Shown here: positions 1 through 5,972 of the stretch, in pieces
Layout of the letters: the number at the start of each line of letters is the position of its first letter
How positions within the stretch are numbered: the first letter of the stretch is position 1
Assembly: GCA_044450785.1 (NCBI GenBank)
Contig: JBIOJM010000462.1
Location: 1-6,336 of the forward strand
Reading direction: 5' to 3'
Length of the DNA stretch: 6,336 nt
Origin: JBIOJM01 sp044450785
GTDB lineage: Bacteria > Planctomycetota > Planctomycetia > Isosphaerales > Isosphaeraceae
Program-made: the position numbers and the translations under genes
Notes under the pieces: model-generated
What the model saw: the letters and a program-made list of their open reading frames with translations, nothing else
The model's database searches: none
What the model was told of the DNA's origin: nothing

Positions 1-92
1 CTTCACAAGGGGGGGAAAAACACCACCGCCCGGCCGGCTCGGCGCAACAGAAAGGTCTGTCTACCTGCGCCCGTTCCGGCCCGGAAAACACC

Positions 93-151
93 AACTTTTC
101 ATCAGCCCACCCCAGCCCTCTCCCACGGGAGAGGGAGCGGCCAGAAAAGTT
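93..151. repeat. Nested inverted repeat downstream of the thiolase gene
   Basis: Two inverted repeats sit one inside the other. The inner one is CCCTCTCC (116-123) and GGAGAGGG (128-135) around a CACG loop. The outer one is AACTTTTC (93-100) and GAAAAGTT (144-151). The structure begins about 33 bases past the stop codon of the minus-strand thiolase gene, so it would lie in the 3' end of the operon mRNA. It could stabilise the transcript or mark its end, but no T-run follows the inner stem on the minus strand, so it is not a textbook intrinsic terminator. CCCTCTCC/GGAGAGGG hairpins are common dispersed intergenic repeats in GC-rich bacteria, and this may be one of them. The rest of 1-183 shows no gene, only a short ACAGA/TCTGT stem (47-60) and a G7A5 run (10-20). 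Confidence 0.6.
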
Positions 152-183
152 CATCGGCCGCTGGGGGAGGCTCTCTGTGCCGC

Positions 184-1341
184 TCAACACGCCTCGAAGA
201 TGGTCGTCGCTCCCTGGCCTTGTCCGATACACATCGTCGCCAGCCCCAGCTTCGCCCCCTGGTCGCGCATCCGGTGCAAGAGGGTGGTTGCGATCCGGGC
301 CCCGCTGGCACCCAGCGGATGGCCGATCGCAATCGCTCCGCCACGCGTATTCACCTTTTCAGGGCCGATGCCCATCAGCTTGAGCACGGACAGGACCTGG
401 ACGGCGAACGCTTCATTGAGCTCGATGCAATCGATCTGATCCAGAGTGAGCCCGGCTCGCTTGAGCGCTTTTTGAGTCGAGGGAACCGGCCCGATGCCCA
501 TCTCCTCGGGACTGACCCCGGCAACGGCCATGGCGCGGATCCGCGCGATCGGTTTCAATCCCAGCTCCCGGGCCTTGTCTTCCGACATCACCAAGAGGGC
601 CGCCGCTCCCACGTTGATCGGCGAGCTGTTGCCCGCCGTCACCGAGCCGCCGTCGGGGTTGAACGCGGGGGGCAGCGTCGAGAGCGCCTCCAGCGAGGAA
701 TCGCGGCGGATGCACTGGTCCGTCGTCAGCAAGACCTTGCGACCGGCGTCGTCGCGCCCCCAGGTCGGAATGATCTCATTCTTGAATTCACCCGCCTCGG
801 TCGCCCTGGCGGCAAGTTGGTGGCTGCGCAGGGCGAACTCGTCTTGCTTCCCCCGCGAGATGCGGTACTTGGCCGCCAGGTACTCGGCAGTCAAGCCCAT
901 GTTCATGATCGCCTCGCTGTGGCGCCTGAACAAGGCGGGGCAGGGGTTGTAGTCCTTCGTCATCGGCACGTGGTCCATGTGCTCGACGCCGCCGGCGATC
1001 TGGACGTCCTCGCAACCGGCGGCGATGCTCATCGCCGAGTCGTTGATCGCTTGCAGGCTGGAGGCGCAGTTGCGGTTGATCGTCACGCCACAGGTCTCGT
1101 CGGGCAGACCGGCGACCAGCGCGGCGATTCGGGCGATGTCGAATCCCTGTTCCCCTTGCTGCATGACGCAGCCCCAGCGAACATCCTCGACCTGCTTCGG
1201 ATCGATGCCGGTCCGTTTCACAAGCGCCTGGATGACGTGGGCGGACAGGTCCTCGGAACGGACGTCGCGGAAATAACCTTTGTCTGAAGACGCGCGCCCG
1301 ATCGGTGTGCGGACGGCGTCGATGACCACGGCATTTTTCAT
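184..1341 (-). CDS. fadA: 3-ketoacyl-CoA thiolase (acetyl-CoA C-acyltransferase), FadA type
   Basis: Catalyses the last step of beta-oxidation, cleaving 3-ketoacyl-CoA with CoA to give acetyl-CoA and a shortened acyl-CoA; cytoplasmic. The 385-residue length matches bacterial FadA. The nucleophilic cysteine is C92 in the NRNCASSLQAI motif. The thiolase NEAF motif is at 309-312, the active-site histidine is H341 in GHPLGASGAR, and the second cysteine is C371 in ATMCIGQGQG, a segment close to the FadA sequence CIGLGQG. EHMDHVPM (120-127) and FKNEIIPT (186-193) also follow the FadA subgroup rather than biosynthetic thiolases. The start MKNAVVIDAVRTPIG is the usual thiolase N-terminus and has GGAGG nine bases upstream. 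It is the last gene of the operon, 32 bases after the alpha-subunit gene, as expected for the beta subunit of a FadBA complex. All catalytic residues are intact. Chain-length preference cannot be read from the sequence. Confidence 0.95.
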   Translation of the reverse strand: MKNAVVIDAVRTPIGRASSDKGYFRDVRSEDLSAHVIQALVKRTGIDPKQVEDVRWGCVMQQGEQGFDIARIAALVAGLPDETCGVTINRNCASSLQAINDSAMSIAAGCEDVQIAGGVEHMDHVPMTKDYNPCPALFRRHSEAIMNMGLTAEYLAAKYRISRGKQDEFALRSHQLAARATEAGEFKNEIIPTWGRDDAGRKVLLTTDQCIRRDSSLEALSTLPPAFNPDGGSVTAGNSSPINVGAAALLVMSEDKARELGLKPIARIRAMAVAGVSPEEMGIGPVPSTQKALKRAGLTLDQIDCIELNEAFAVQVLSVLKLMGIGPEKVNTRGGAIAIGHPLGASGARIATTLLHRMRDQGAKLGLATMCIGQGQGATTIFEAC

Positions 1342-1350
1342 GGGAAGAAG

Positions 1351-1355
1351 CCTCC
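1351..1355 (-). promoter_or_regulatory. Ribosome-binding site of the thiolase gene
   Basis: Minus-strand GGAGG ends nine bases before the ATG at 1341. It supports that start and shows the thiolase has its own initiation site within the 32-base gap after the upstream gene. Confidence 0.7.
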
Positions 1356-1373
1356 GGCCGTGAGTATCCTCTC

Positions 1374-3530
1374 TCAGGAGCCTGTAACCAACTTGGGGCG
1401 CGGATAGAACGTCTCACCGGTTTTCGCCAACCGAAGCAACGACTCGGTCGGCTCAAATCGCTTGCCAAGGTGGGCATACTTCGCGAGGTTGGCGACGACA
1501 GCAGCCGCGCCGAGGCTGTCGCACCAGCGGAGGATCCCGCCGCGGAACGGGGGGAACCCGATCCCCAGGATCAGCCCCATATCGACGTCCGCCGGCTCGC
1601 GGACGATTCCTTCCTCCAGCACGCGAGTCGCCTCCAGGAACATGGGCAAGAAGAGCCGGTCGGTGATTTCTTCCTGATCGATCGCGCGATCGCCGGTCCT
1701 GTGTTTGGCGATCAACGCCTCGACAGCCGGGTTGGGCACTTGCTTCGACCGCTTATCGGATAACCAGAACTTCATGAGCGACTTCTTGTCGCCGGGGCTC
1801 GCCGCGAGCATCTCCTCGAGGATCGAGGATGTCACCGTCCGGTCCGGGTAGGCCTTGGCGACCACCCGGCCGGCATAAACGGCCGTATCCAAGCCGACCA
1901 GGTCCGTCAGGATGAGCGGGCCCATCGGCATGCCGAACCGCGTGGCCGCCCGGTCGATCGCCTCCACCCCAGCCCCGTCTTGCAACAAGATCAGCGACTC
2001 GTTCATGTAGGGGAACAGGACCCGATTCACCAGGAAGCCCGGGCAGTCCTTGACGACGATCGGCGTCTTGCGGATCCGCCTGGCCAGTGCCACGATCGAG
2101 GCGACCGTCTCGTCGCTGGTCTGCTCGCCCCGGATCACCTCGACCAGCTCCATCCGATCGACCGGATTGAAGAAGTGCATGCCGACGAACCGCTCCGGGT
2201 GAGGGGCGGACTGGGCCATTCGCGTGATCGAGATCGTCGAGGTGTTGCTCGCCAGGATGGCGTCGTCGCGAATCACCGATTTGAGATTCCGATAGAGCTC
2301 TGTCTTGACGGACTCGTTCTCGGTGACCGCCTCGACGACCACGTCGCAGTCGGCGAAGATCTTCGTCGTTGTCGACGTGTTTAAAAGAGCCAGCATGTTC
2401 CCCAGGTCCTTGGGCGTCGCGCGGCCGATCCTGATGCGGCTCTTGACGACCTCCTGGGCCCGGTTGAGTCCGTCGGCGATGCGGGCGTCGTCGACGTCGA
2501 CCATGGCCGTCCGGATACCGGAGCGTGCGTGGGCCGCGGCGATCCCCGCCCCCATCAATCCGGCCCCCAGCACGCCGGCGCTGTTCACCGGTCGCGGCCG
2601 CACGGCAGGATCGCTGACCCCAGGATCGCGAGCCAGCCGGTTCTTCATGAAGAAGATGCCGATCAGGTTGGCGGCGATCGGTGAGCCGTACAGCTCACCG
2701 AACGCCTTCTGCTCGGCCTTGAGGCCGTCTTCCAGCGTCTGGTTACAGCCCTCTCGGATCGCCTTCAGGGCGACCAGCGGGGCAGGGTACTGTCCCTTGG
2801 TCTTGGCCTTCAATGCCCCCTCGGCGACGGCGAACGCGAAGTTCGACTGATCCGCATTCAACCCGAGCGGCTGCTGGAGCCGCTCGCGCCGGTCCTTCCA
2901 CTCGCCGCTGCCCTGCAAGTACTCGATGAGCCGGCGCCCTTCATCGATCAAGTGTTCGGGCGGGACCGCATCGAACGCAAAGCCCACGGCCACGGCTTTC
3001 TGGGCCGAGAGGGTCTCGCCGGCGCAGATCACCTCGATGGCGGCACTGAGGCCGATCAAGCGCGGCAGTCGTTGCGTTCCGCCCCAGCCGGGAAGGATGC
3101 CGATCTGGACTTCCGGCAGGCTGATCTGGGTGTGGGGGGCGGTCGAGACCAGCCGCTCGTCCATCGTCAGGACCAGCTCGGTCCCGCCGCCCAAGCAGCC
3201 GCCGTCGATCAGGGCCACCATGGGAAACGGCAGCCGGCTGAGCCGGCTGAAGAGCTGATGCCCCGAAGCGATCAGGGCGGCCACCTGCTCAGGCTTGGCG
3301 TAGCTCATCGCGGCGAGCTCGTTCAAATCGGCGCCGGCGACGAACTGGCCGGGCTTGCCGCTCCTCCACAACAGCCCGCGCAGGTCGGCGCGCTGTTCCA
3401 ACTGGGCGACCAGGCCCGCGAGCTCACGGAGCACACCCTGCGAGAGCGTGTTCACCTTCTTCTCGGGCAGGTCGAAGGTGACGAGGCCGATCTTGCCATC
3501 CAGCTCGTCCAATCGGAATGCGTTCACCAT
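1374..3530 (-). CDS. fadB: Fatty-acid oxidation complex alpha subunit (enoyl-CoA hydratase / 3-hydroxyacyl-CoA dehydrogenase)
   Basis: Multifunctional enzyme for the middle two steps of beta-oxidation: hydration of trans-2-enoyl-CoA, then NAD-dependent oxidation of L-3-hydroxyacyl-CoA. The 718 residues match the FadB/FadJ family (about 710-730). The N-terminal crotonase domain (about 1-190) has AGADLNEL (65-72) and CLGGGTELVL with E118, then LPEVQIGILPGWGGTQRLPR with E140; these match the two catalytic glutamates of the family. A linker helix region leads to the Rossmann NAD-binding motif GVLGAGLMGAGIA (319-331). The dehydrogenase part has SNTSTISI (428-435), H452 in GMHFFNPVDRM and E464 twelve residues later (the catalytic His-Glu pair), and KDCPGFLVNRVLFPY (494-508). 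The C-terminal domain repeats include GFPPFRGGILRW (658-669) and the family-typical ending GETFYPRPK. The start has AAGGAG five bases upstream. It lies 18 bases after the dehydrogenase gene. FadB and FadJ are not securely separable here; pairing with a FadA-like partner favours the fadB name. Confidence 0.93.
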   Translation of the reverse strand: MVNAFRLDELDGKIGLVTFDLPEKKVNTLSQGVLRELAGLVAQLEQRADLRGLLWRSGKPGQFVAGADLNELAAMSYAKPEQVAALIASGHQLFSRLSRLPFPMVALIDGGCLGGGTELVLTMDERLVSTAPHTQISLPEVQIGILPGWGGTQRLPRLIGLSAAIEVICAGETLSAQKAVAVGFAFDAVPPEHLIDEGRRLIEYLQGSGEWKDRRERLQQPLGLNADQSNFAFAVAEGALKAKTKGQYPAPLVALKAIREGCNQTLEDGLKAEQKAFGELYGSPIAANLIGIFFMKNRLARDPGVSDPAVRPRPVNSAGVLGAGLMGAGIAAAHARSGIRTAMVDVDDARIADGLNRAQEVVKSRIRIGRATPKDLGNMLALLNTSTTTKIFADCDVVVEAVTENESVKTELYRNLKSVIRDDAILASNTSTISITRMAQSAPHPERFVGMHFFNPVDRMELVEVIRGEQTSDETVASIVALARRIRKTPIVVKDCPGFLVNRVLFPYMNESLILLQDGAGVEAIDRAATRFGMPMGPLILTDLVGLDTAVYAGRVVAKAYPDRTVTSSILEEMLAASPGDKKSLMKFWLSDKRSKQVPNPAVEALIAKHRTGDRAIDQEEITDRLFLPMFLEATRVLEEGIVREPADVDMGLILGIGFPPFRGGILRWCDSLGAAAVVANLAKYAHLGKRFEPTESLLRLAKTGETFYPRPKLVTGS

Positions 3531-3535
3531 GATCT

Positions 3536-3541
3536 CTCCTT
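3536..3541 (-). promoter_or_regulatory. Ribosome-binding site of the alpha-subunit gene
   Basis: Minus-strand AAGGAG lies five bases before the ATG at 3530, within the 18-base gap after the dehydrogenase stop codon. The tight spacing fits co-transcription and possible translational coupling. Confidence 0.75.
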
Positions 3542-3548
3542 CAATCGA

Positions 3549-5462
3549 TCAAGGCTTGTACGGCATGAGGATTTCTCCGGCATCGATGCCCGCGATGGCC
3601 TCGAACCCTCCGGAGGCGACCGACTCTCCGAGCTTGGTCGCGGCGCGGAAATAGGCGTCGGAGGGGCGCTGGCCGGTGATCCGCCGCGTCAGGTCCTGGC
3701 AGAGGATGTCGGCCGCGGCTTGCACGAGCTCGCTCGACTGCCGGCTCGCCCACAAAGCCGTCGCCAGGATGACCACCGAGTCTTGCAGCCGCTGAGAAAG
3801 CTCCGCGATGCGGCACTGGCGGTCGGCGAGGCGAAGCTGGTGCTTGAACATGGTGTCGCTGATCTCGAGGCGGCCGCGCTCGAGGGCGGCGGCGGCAAAC
3901 TCGGCGTGCGCGGCCAGTGCCGGCGGCAGCGATTGACCCTTCCAGTGCAGACGGCGCCGCGGGGAAAGCATCTGGCCGATCCGCCACTTCAAGTAAGGGC
4001 CGACCGCGGAACGGAGCGCCCAGGCATGGGCCGGATTGAGCGGGTTCGGCTTCTTGATGCCGGCGGCTTGCATCGCCCGGCCGACCGGCTCGAAGAACTG
4101 CTTGCCGTGCTCCTTGATCAGCGACTTGAAGAACGCCATGCCCAGCATCTCTCCCTCGCCTTCGTAGATGCAAGGGGCGAGGTACTCGTGGATGTTGTCG
4201 CCGAACAAGTGCCCGCGGAGGAACGCACGGCCTCCATGAGTCTTCATGAAGAGCTCGACGGCCGCTTCCTTTTGAGCCTCGCTGCCGAAGATCTTGGCGA
4301 TGATGCACTCGAGCTCGCCCCGGAACCCACGGTCGAGCAGCCACGAGCACCAATCGACCAGGGCATCGCAACCCACGATCAGCCCGGCCATGCGGGCGAT
4401 CCGCCGCTGGACCAGCTCACGCGAGACGATGGCCGCGCCGTAGGTCCGGCGAAACTGGGCCCAGGGAAGCATGTTCGCCAGCATCACGCGCATCGAGCCC
4501 GCGGCCGACGCGCACAACGCCACTCGCCCCAGGTTCAAGCCGTGATAGGCGATCGTCAGACCGTCACCTTGAGCGGGCTGGAGCAGGTTCGCTCGCGGTA
4601 CGCGGAAATCGCGGAATCGCAGTCCGTAGTTATGCAGGTGACGGAGCGCGAGCAGACCGTAGCTGACCAACTGGAAATGCTCGTCCTCCCGATCGGGGAG
4701 GTCGACGATCAGCACCGCGGGGCGATTGTCGACCAAGCACACCAGCCCGATCGTGCGGCCGGGGACGGCATTGGTGATGAACAGCTTTTCGCCGTTGACG
4801 ATATAGTCGTCCCCGTCGAGCTCCGCTCGGGTCCGCAGCGCGGTCAAGTCGGAACCGGCGCAGGGCTCGGTCAGCGCGAAGGCCGAGAGTCGTTCGCCGC
4901 TGGCCAACCGTGGGAGATACCGTTCTTTCTGCTCGGAGCTGCCGAAAGTCCGCAGCGGGTCGACCGCGCCGATGCAGCCGTGCACCGACGCGAGCCCGGC
5001 CAGGTTGGGCTCGATCGTGGCCAGCTTGGTCAGGAAGCGGGCGAACGAGGCGAACGAGGCGCCGACACCGCCGTATTGGGGGTCGATCAAGAGTCCCCAG
5101 TAGCCGGCTTCGGCCAGGTCCTTGAGCACGGCATCGGACACTTTTCCGTCGGGGCCGAGCAACGTCCCTTCCGCGCGGTTGCGGCGGGCGGCCTCCAGCG
5201 ACCTCTGCATCGTCCGGTCACAGGCGGGCGAGGTGACCGGCGGCTGTGGCAAGAACAGGTCGACCGGGGCCGCGCGACCCCAGACCGCGCGATGGACGGG
5301 GCTGTTCGACGTCTGGTAACGCGCGGCGAAAAGGGCGTCGACCTGGTCGTCGGCCCGGTCGACCGAACCCGTCGTCCGCGCCTCCTCTTCGCTCTTGCCG
5401 CCCAATTTGAGTGCGGTTTCGACGAACGTCTGGCCCTCGGGCTCACGGACTTGGGTATTCAT
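3549..5462 (-). CDS. Acyl-CoA dehydrogenase, long VLCAD-like form
   Basis: FAD-dependent enzyme that makes the first double bond of beta-oxidation, passing electrons to electron-transfer flavoprotein. At 637 residues it is much longer than short/medium-chain members (about 380-400). About 85 extra residues precede the catalytic core, and about 195 follow it, as in the VLCAD/ACAD9 group, where the C-terminal domain helps membrane association and dimer contacts. The core shows GLLIDPQYGGVGAS (123-136), the flavin/substrate motif FALTEPCAGSDLTALRTRA (195-213), NGEKLFITNA (223-232), RRTYGAAI (338-345), KTHGGRAF (407-414) and IYEGEGEML (432-440). E434 aligns with the catalytic base of the family. 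Two motifs deviate: EGEGE replaces the usual EGTxxI, and RRTYG replaces RxQFG. No signal peptide or obvious transmembrane helix is seen. The start at 5462 has GAGG seven bases upstream; its first six codons are duplicated upstream out of frame. It is the first gene of the operon. Not E. coli-type FadE (about 814 residues), so no symbol is given. Confidence 0.92.
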   Translation of the reverse strand: MNTQVREPEGQTFVETALKLGGKSEEEARTTGSVDRADDQVDALFAARYQTSNSPVHRAVWGRAAPVDLFLPQPPVTSPACDRTMQRSLEAARRNRAEGTLLGPDGKVSDAVLKDLAEAGYWGLLIDPQYGGVGASFASFARFLTKLATIEPNLAGLASVHGCIGAVDPLRTFGSSEQKERYLPRLASGERLSAFALTEPCAGSDLTALRTRAELDGDDYIVNGEKLFITNAVPGRTIGLVCLVDNRPAVLIVDLPDREDEHFQLVSYGLLALRHLHNYGLRFRDFRVPRANLLQPAQGDGLTIAYHGLNLGRVALCASAAGSMRVMLANMLPWAQFRRTYGAAIVSRELVQRRIARMAGLIVGCDALVDWCSWLLDRGFRGELECIIAKIFGSEAQKEAAVELFMKTHGGRAFLRGHLFGDNIHEYLAPCIYEGEGEMLGMAFFKSLIKEHGKQFFEPVGRAMQAAGIKKPNPLNPAHAWALRSAVGPYLKWRIGQMLSPRRRLHWKGQSLPPALAAHAEFAAAALERGRLEISDTMFKHQLRLADRQCRIAELSQRLQDSVVILATALWASRQSSELVQAAADILCQDLTRRITGQRPSDAYFRAATKLGESVASGGFEAIAGIDAGEILMPYKP

Positions 5463-5533
5463 CGGCGAACCTCGTTCGTCGTTAGACCGCCTGAAGGCGG
5501 GACTCCAACAAAAGCACGGACTTGGGTATTCAT
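5459..5533 (-). CDS. Possible 24-residue leader peptide overlapping the dehydrogenase start
   Basis: The upstream duplicated ATG (5531-5533), preceded by GAGG at eight bases, opens a 24-codon frame beginning MNTQVRAFVGVPPSGG and ending in NEVRR. Its TGA stop (5459-5461) overlaps the dehydrogenase ATG as ATGA, and its codons for NEV cover the GAGG ribosome-binding site of the enzyme. This is the geometry of translational coupling. It may equally be a chance product of the duplication and palindrome insertion. No function is proposed for the peptide itself, and it resembles no known amino-acid attenuator leader. Confidence 0.35.
   Translation of the reverse strand: MNTQVRAFVGVPPSGGLTTNEVRR
5470..5473 (-). 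promoter_or_regulatory. Ribosome-binding site of the acyl-CoA dehydrogenase gene (downstream copy)
   Basis: Minus-strand GAGG lies seven bases before the ATG at 5462. A second copy of the same site (5542-5545) stands eight bases before the duplicated ATG at 5533. The downstream site decides the start, because only the ATG at 5462 is in frame with the enzyme. Confidence 0.65.
5481..5509. repeat. REP-like imperfect palindrome between the duplicated starts
   Basis: A 29-base imperfect palindrome with GTT and AAC ends and a central CCGCC-TGAA-GGCGG stem-loop (5487-5500). It lies in the 37-base segment found only between the two copies of the dehydrogenase start. Read on the minus strand it gives the VGVPPSGG part of the leader frame. 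From recalled planctomycete intergenic sequence I believe this is a dispersed element, but this window holds only one copy. Confidence 0.6.
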
Positions 5534-5566
5534 CCGGAAAACCTCGTTCCTGATTGAGGCAACCTG

Positions 5567-5583
5567 GGCCGGCACCGCCGGCC
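5567..5583. repeat. GC-rich hairpin upstream of the operon
   Basis: GGCCGGC (5567-5573) and GCCGGCC (5577-5583) form a perfect seven-base-pair stem with an ACC loop. It lies about 34 bases before the leader ATG, so it would be in the 5' untranslated region if transcription begins further upstream. It could be a regulatory or stabilising stem, or part of the repeat cluster. No convincing -35/-10 promoter was recognised in 5534-5970. Confidence 0.55.
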
Positions 5584-5600
5584 GAACCGCCGCGCGGGAG

Positions 5601-5717
5601 TTTTGAAGTTGAGCCTTTCCGTCTTCGCCCCGAAGGGGCCGTAACATATCAGCCCAGGGCAACGCCCTGGGAACAAACAAACGGCACGAATCAACAGAGC
5701 CCTGAAAGGGCGTGACA
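5601..5717 (+). repeat. Triple-hairpin intergenic repeat, left copy
   Basis: A unit of about 117 bases containing three hairpins in order: GCCCC-GAA-GGGGC (5627-5639), CCCAGGGC-AAC-GCCCTGGG (5653-5671, a perfect eight-base-pair stem) and GCCCT-GAA-AGGGC (5699-5711). It begins TTTTGAAGTTGAGC. An inverted copy lies at 5775-5888 with the same order and nearly the same spacing. Minus-strand translation of such units gives strings like FPGRCPGL, which I recall as recurrent spurious proteins in planctomycete annotations. No coding role is supported. Confidence 0.85.
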
Positions 5718-5774
5718 AGGACAGGCTCCCTGCTTCAGCGGCAAACGAAGCGCGGTACCGAAGGGATTGAGCGA

Positions 5775-5888
5775 TGTTCCGCCCGTTCAGGGCACGGTTC
5801 ATTACGTTCTCCATCTTCCCAGGGCGTTGCCCTGGGCTGTCTTGTCGCTGCCCCTGCGGGGCGAAACCCAAAAAGCGCAACATCAAAA
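5775..5888 (-). repeat. Triple-hairpin intergenic repeat, right inverted copy
   Basis: This is the reverse-oriented partner of the unit at 5601-5717, separated from it by 57 bases. On the minus strand it begins TTTTGATGTTGCGC and has the same three modules: GCCCC/GGGGC (5850-5862), CCCAGGGC/GCCCTGGG (5818-5836) and GCCC/GGGC (5781-5793). The central block matches the left copy over 24 bases, loop included. The third stem has one mismatch, where the left copy pairs perfectly. Together the copies could fold into a long cruciform or RNA stem of about 288 bases. Confidence 0.85.
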
Positions 5889-5900
5889 CGCGCGAGCCAC

Positions 5901-5947
5901 GCCGCGCGGCACGGACTTCGCGTGCACGCGACGGGCCCCTGGGGCCC
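5901..5947. repeat. Cluster of three near-adjacent palindromes
   Basis: Three palindromes follow one another: GCCGCGCGGC (5901-5910, perfect), TCGCGTGCACGCGA (5918-5931, perfect 14 bases) and GGGCCCC-T-GGGGCCC (5933-5947, odd-centred). They lie 25-72 bases past the stop codon of the truncated minus-strand gene. They may form terminator-like or transcript-stabilising stems for that gene, or a protein-binding site. There is no T-run, so intrinsic termination is not shown. Confidence 0.6.
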
Positions 5948-5953
5948 AGCCGG

Positions 5954-5972
5954 CCTCAGACCTTGGTTGAGG
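5954..5972 (-). terminator. Weak stem-loop directly after the truncated gene
   Basis: CCTCA (5954-5958) and TGAGG (5968-5972) pair around a nine-base loop, immediately after the TGA stop at 5973-5975 on the minus strand. The stem is only five pairs and is not followed by a T-tract, so it is at best a minor part of the 3' end. Confidence 0.2.

Larger units (their letters stand above)
5444..5549 (-). repeat. Direct repeat duplicating the RBS, start codon and first six codons of the dehydrogenase
   Basis: Two copies lie 71 bases apart: 5444-5477 and 5515-5549. On the minus strand each reads GAACGAGGTT, then five or six variable bases, then a 19-base stretch beginning ATGAATACCC and ending GTCCGTG. 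This last block is identical in both copies. The 37 bases between them hold a small palindrome. The copies are in different reading frames, since 71 is not a multiple of three. The arrangement could be a tandem duplication, or a long target duplication around an inserted REP-like element. The enzyme reads from the downstream copy. Confidence 0.9.

Noticed and set aside
10..60. Intrinsic terminator for the operon (TTTTT on the minus strand at 16-20)
   Set aside because: The T-run does not follow directly on a stable stem; the nearest hairpin (47-60) is 26 bases away.
220..1287. 355-codon plus-strand open frame opposite the thiolase
   Set aside because: It is an antisense shadow of fadA with low-complexity, His/Arg/Gly-rich translation and no convincing start or domain.
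2952..5606. 884-codon plus-strand open frame opposite the alpha subunit and dehydrogenase
   Set aside because: It lies antisense to two genes with clear catalytic motifs, its composition is Arg/Gly/Asp/Gln-rich without recognisable domains, and long antisense frames are expected opposite GC-rich genes with G/C third positions.
5459..5680. 73-codon minus-strand frame as a full gene before the dehydrogenase
   Set aside because: Its upstream part is repeat sequence. Only the last 24 codons, from the duplicated ATG, have a plausible ribosome-binding site, so only that part is listed.
5640..5690. Possible minus-strand promoter with TTGTTC and TATGTT boxes
   Set aside because: The spacing is about 22 bases, too wide, and the spacer is the repeat hairpin itself, so the match is probably accidental.
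5530..5886. 118-codon minus-strand frame through the repeat pair, containing FPGRCPGL
   Set aside because: It is explained by translation of the triple-hairpin repeats. It overlaps palindromic units on both sides and has no independent sign of coding.
5601..5888. CRISPR-like array
   Set aside because: There are only two units, in opposite orientation, with internal hairpins and no regular short spacers or cas genes.
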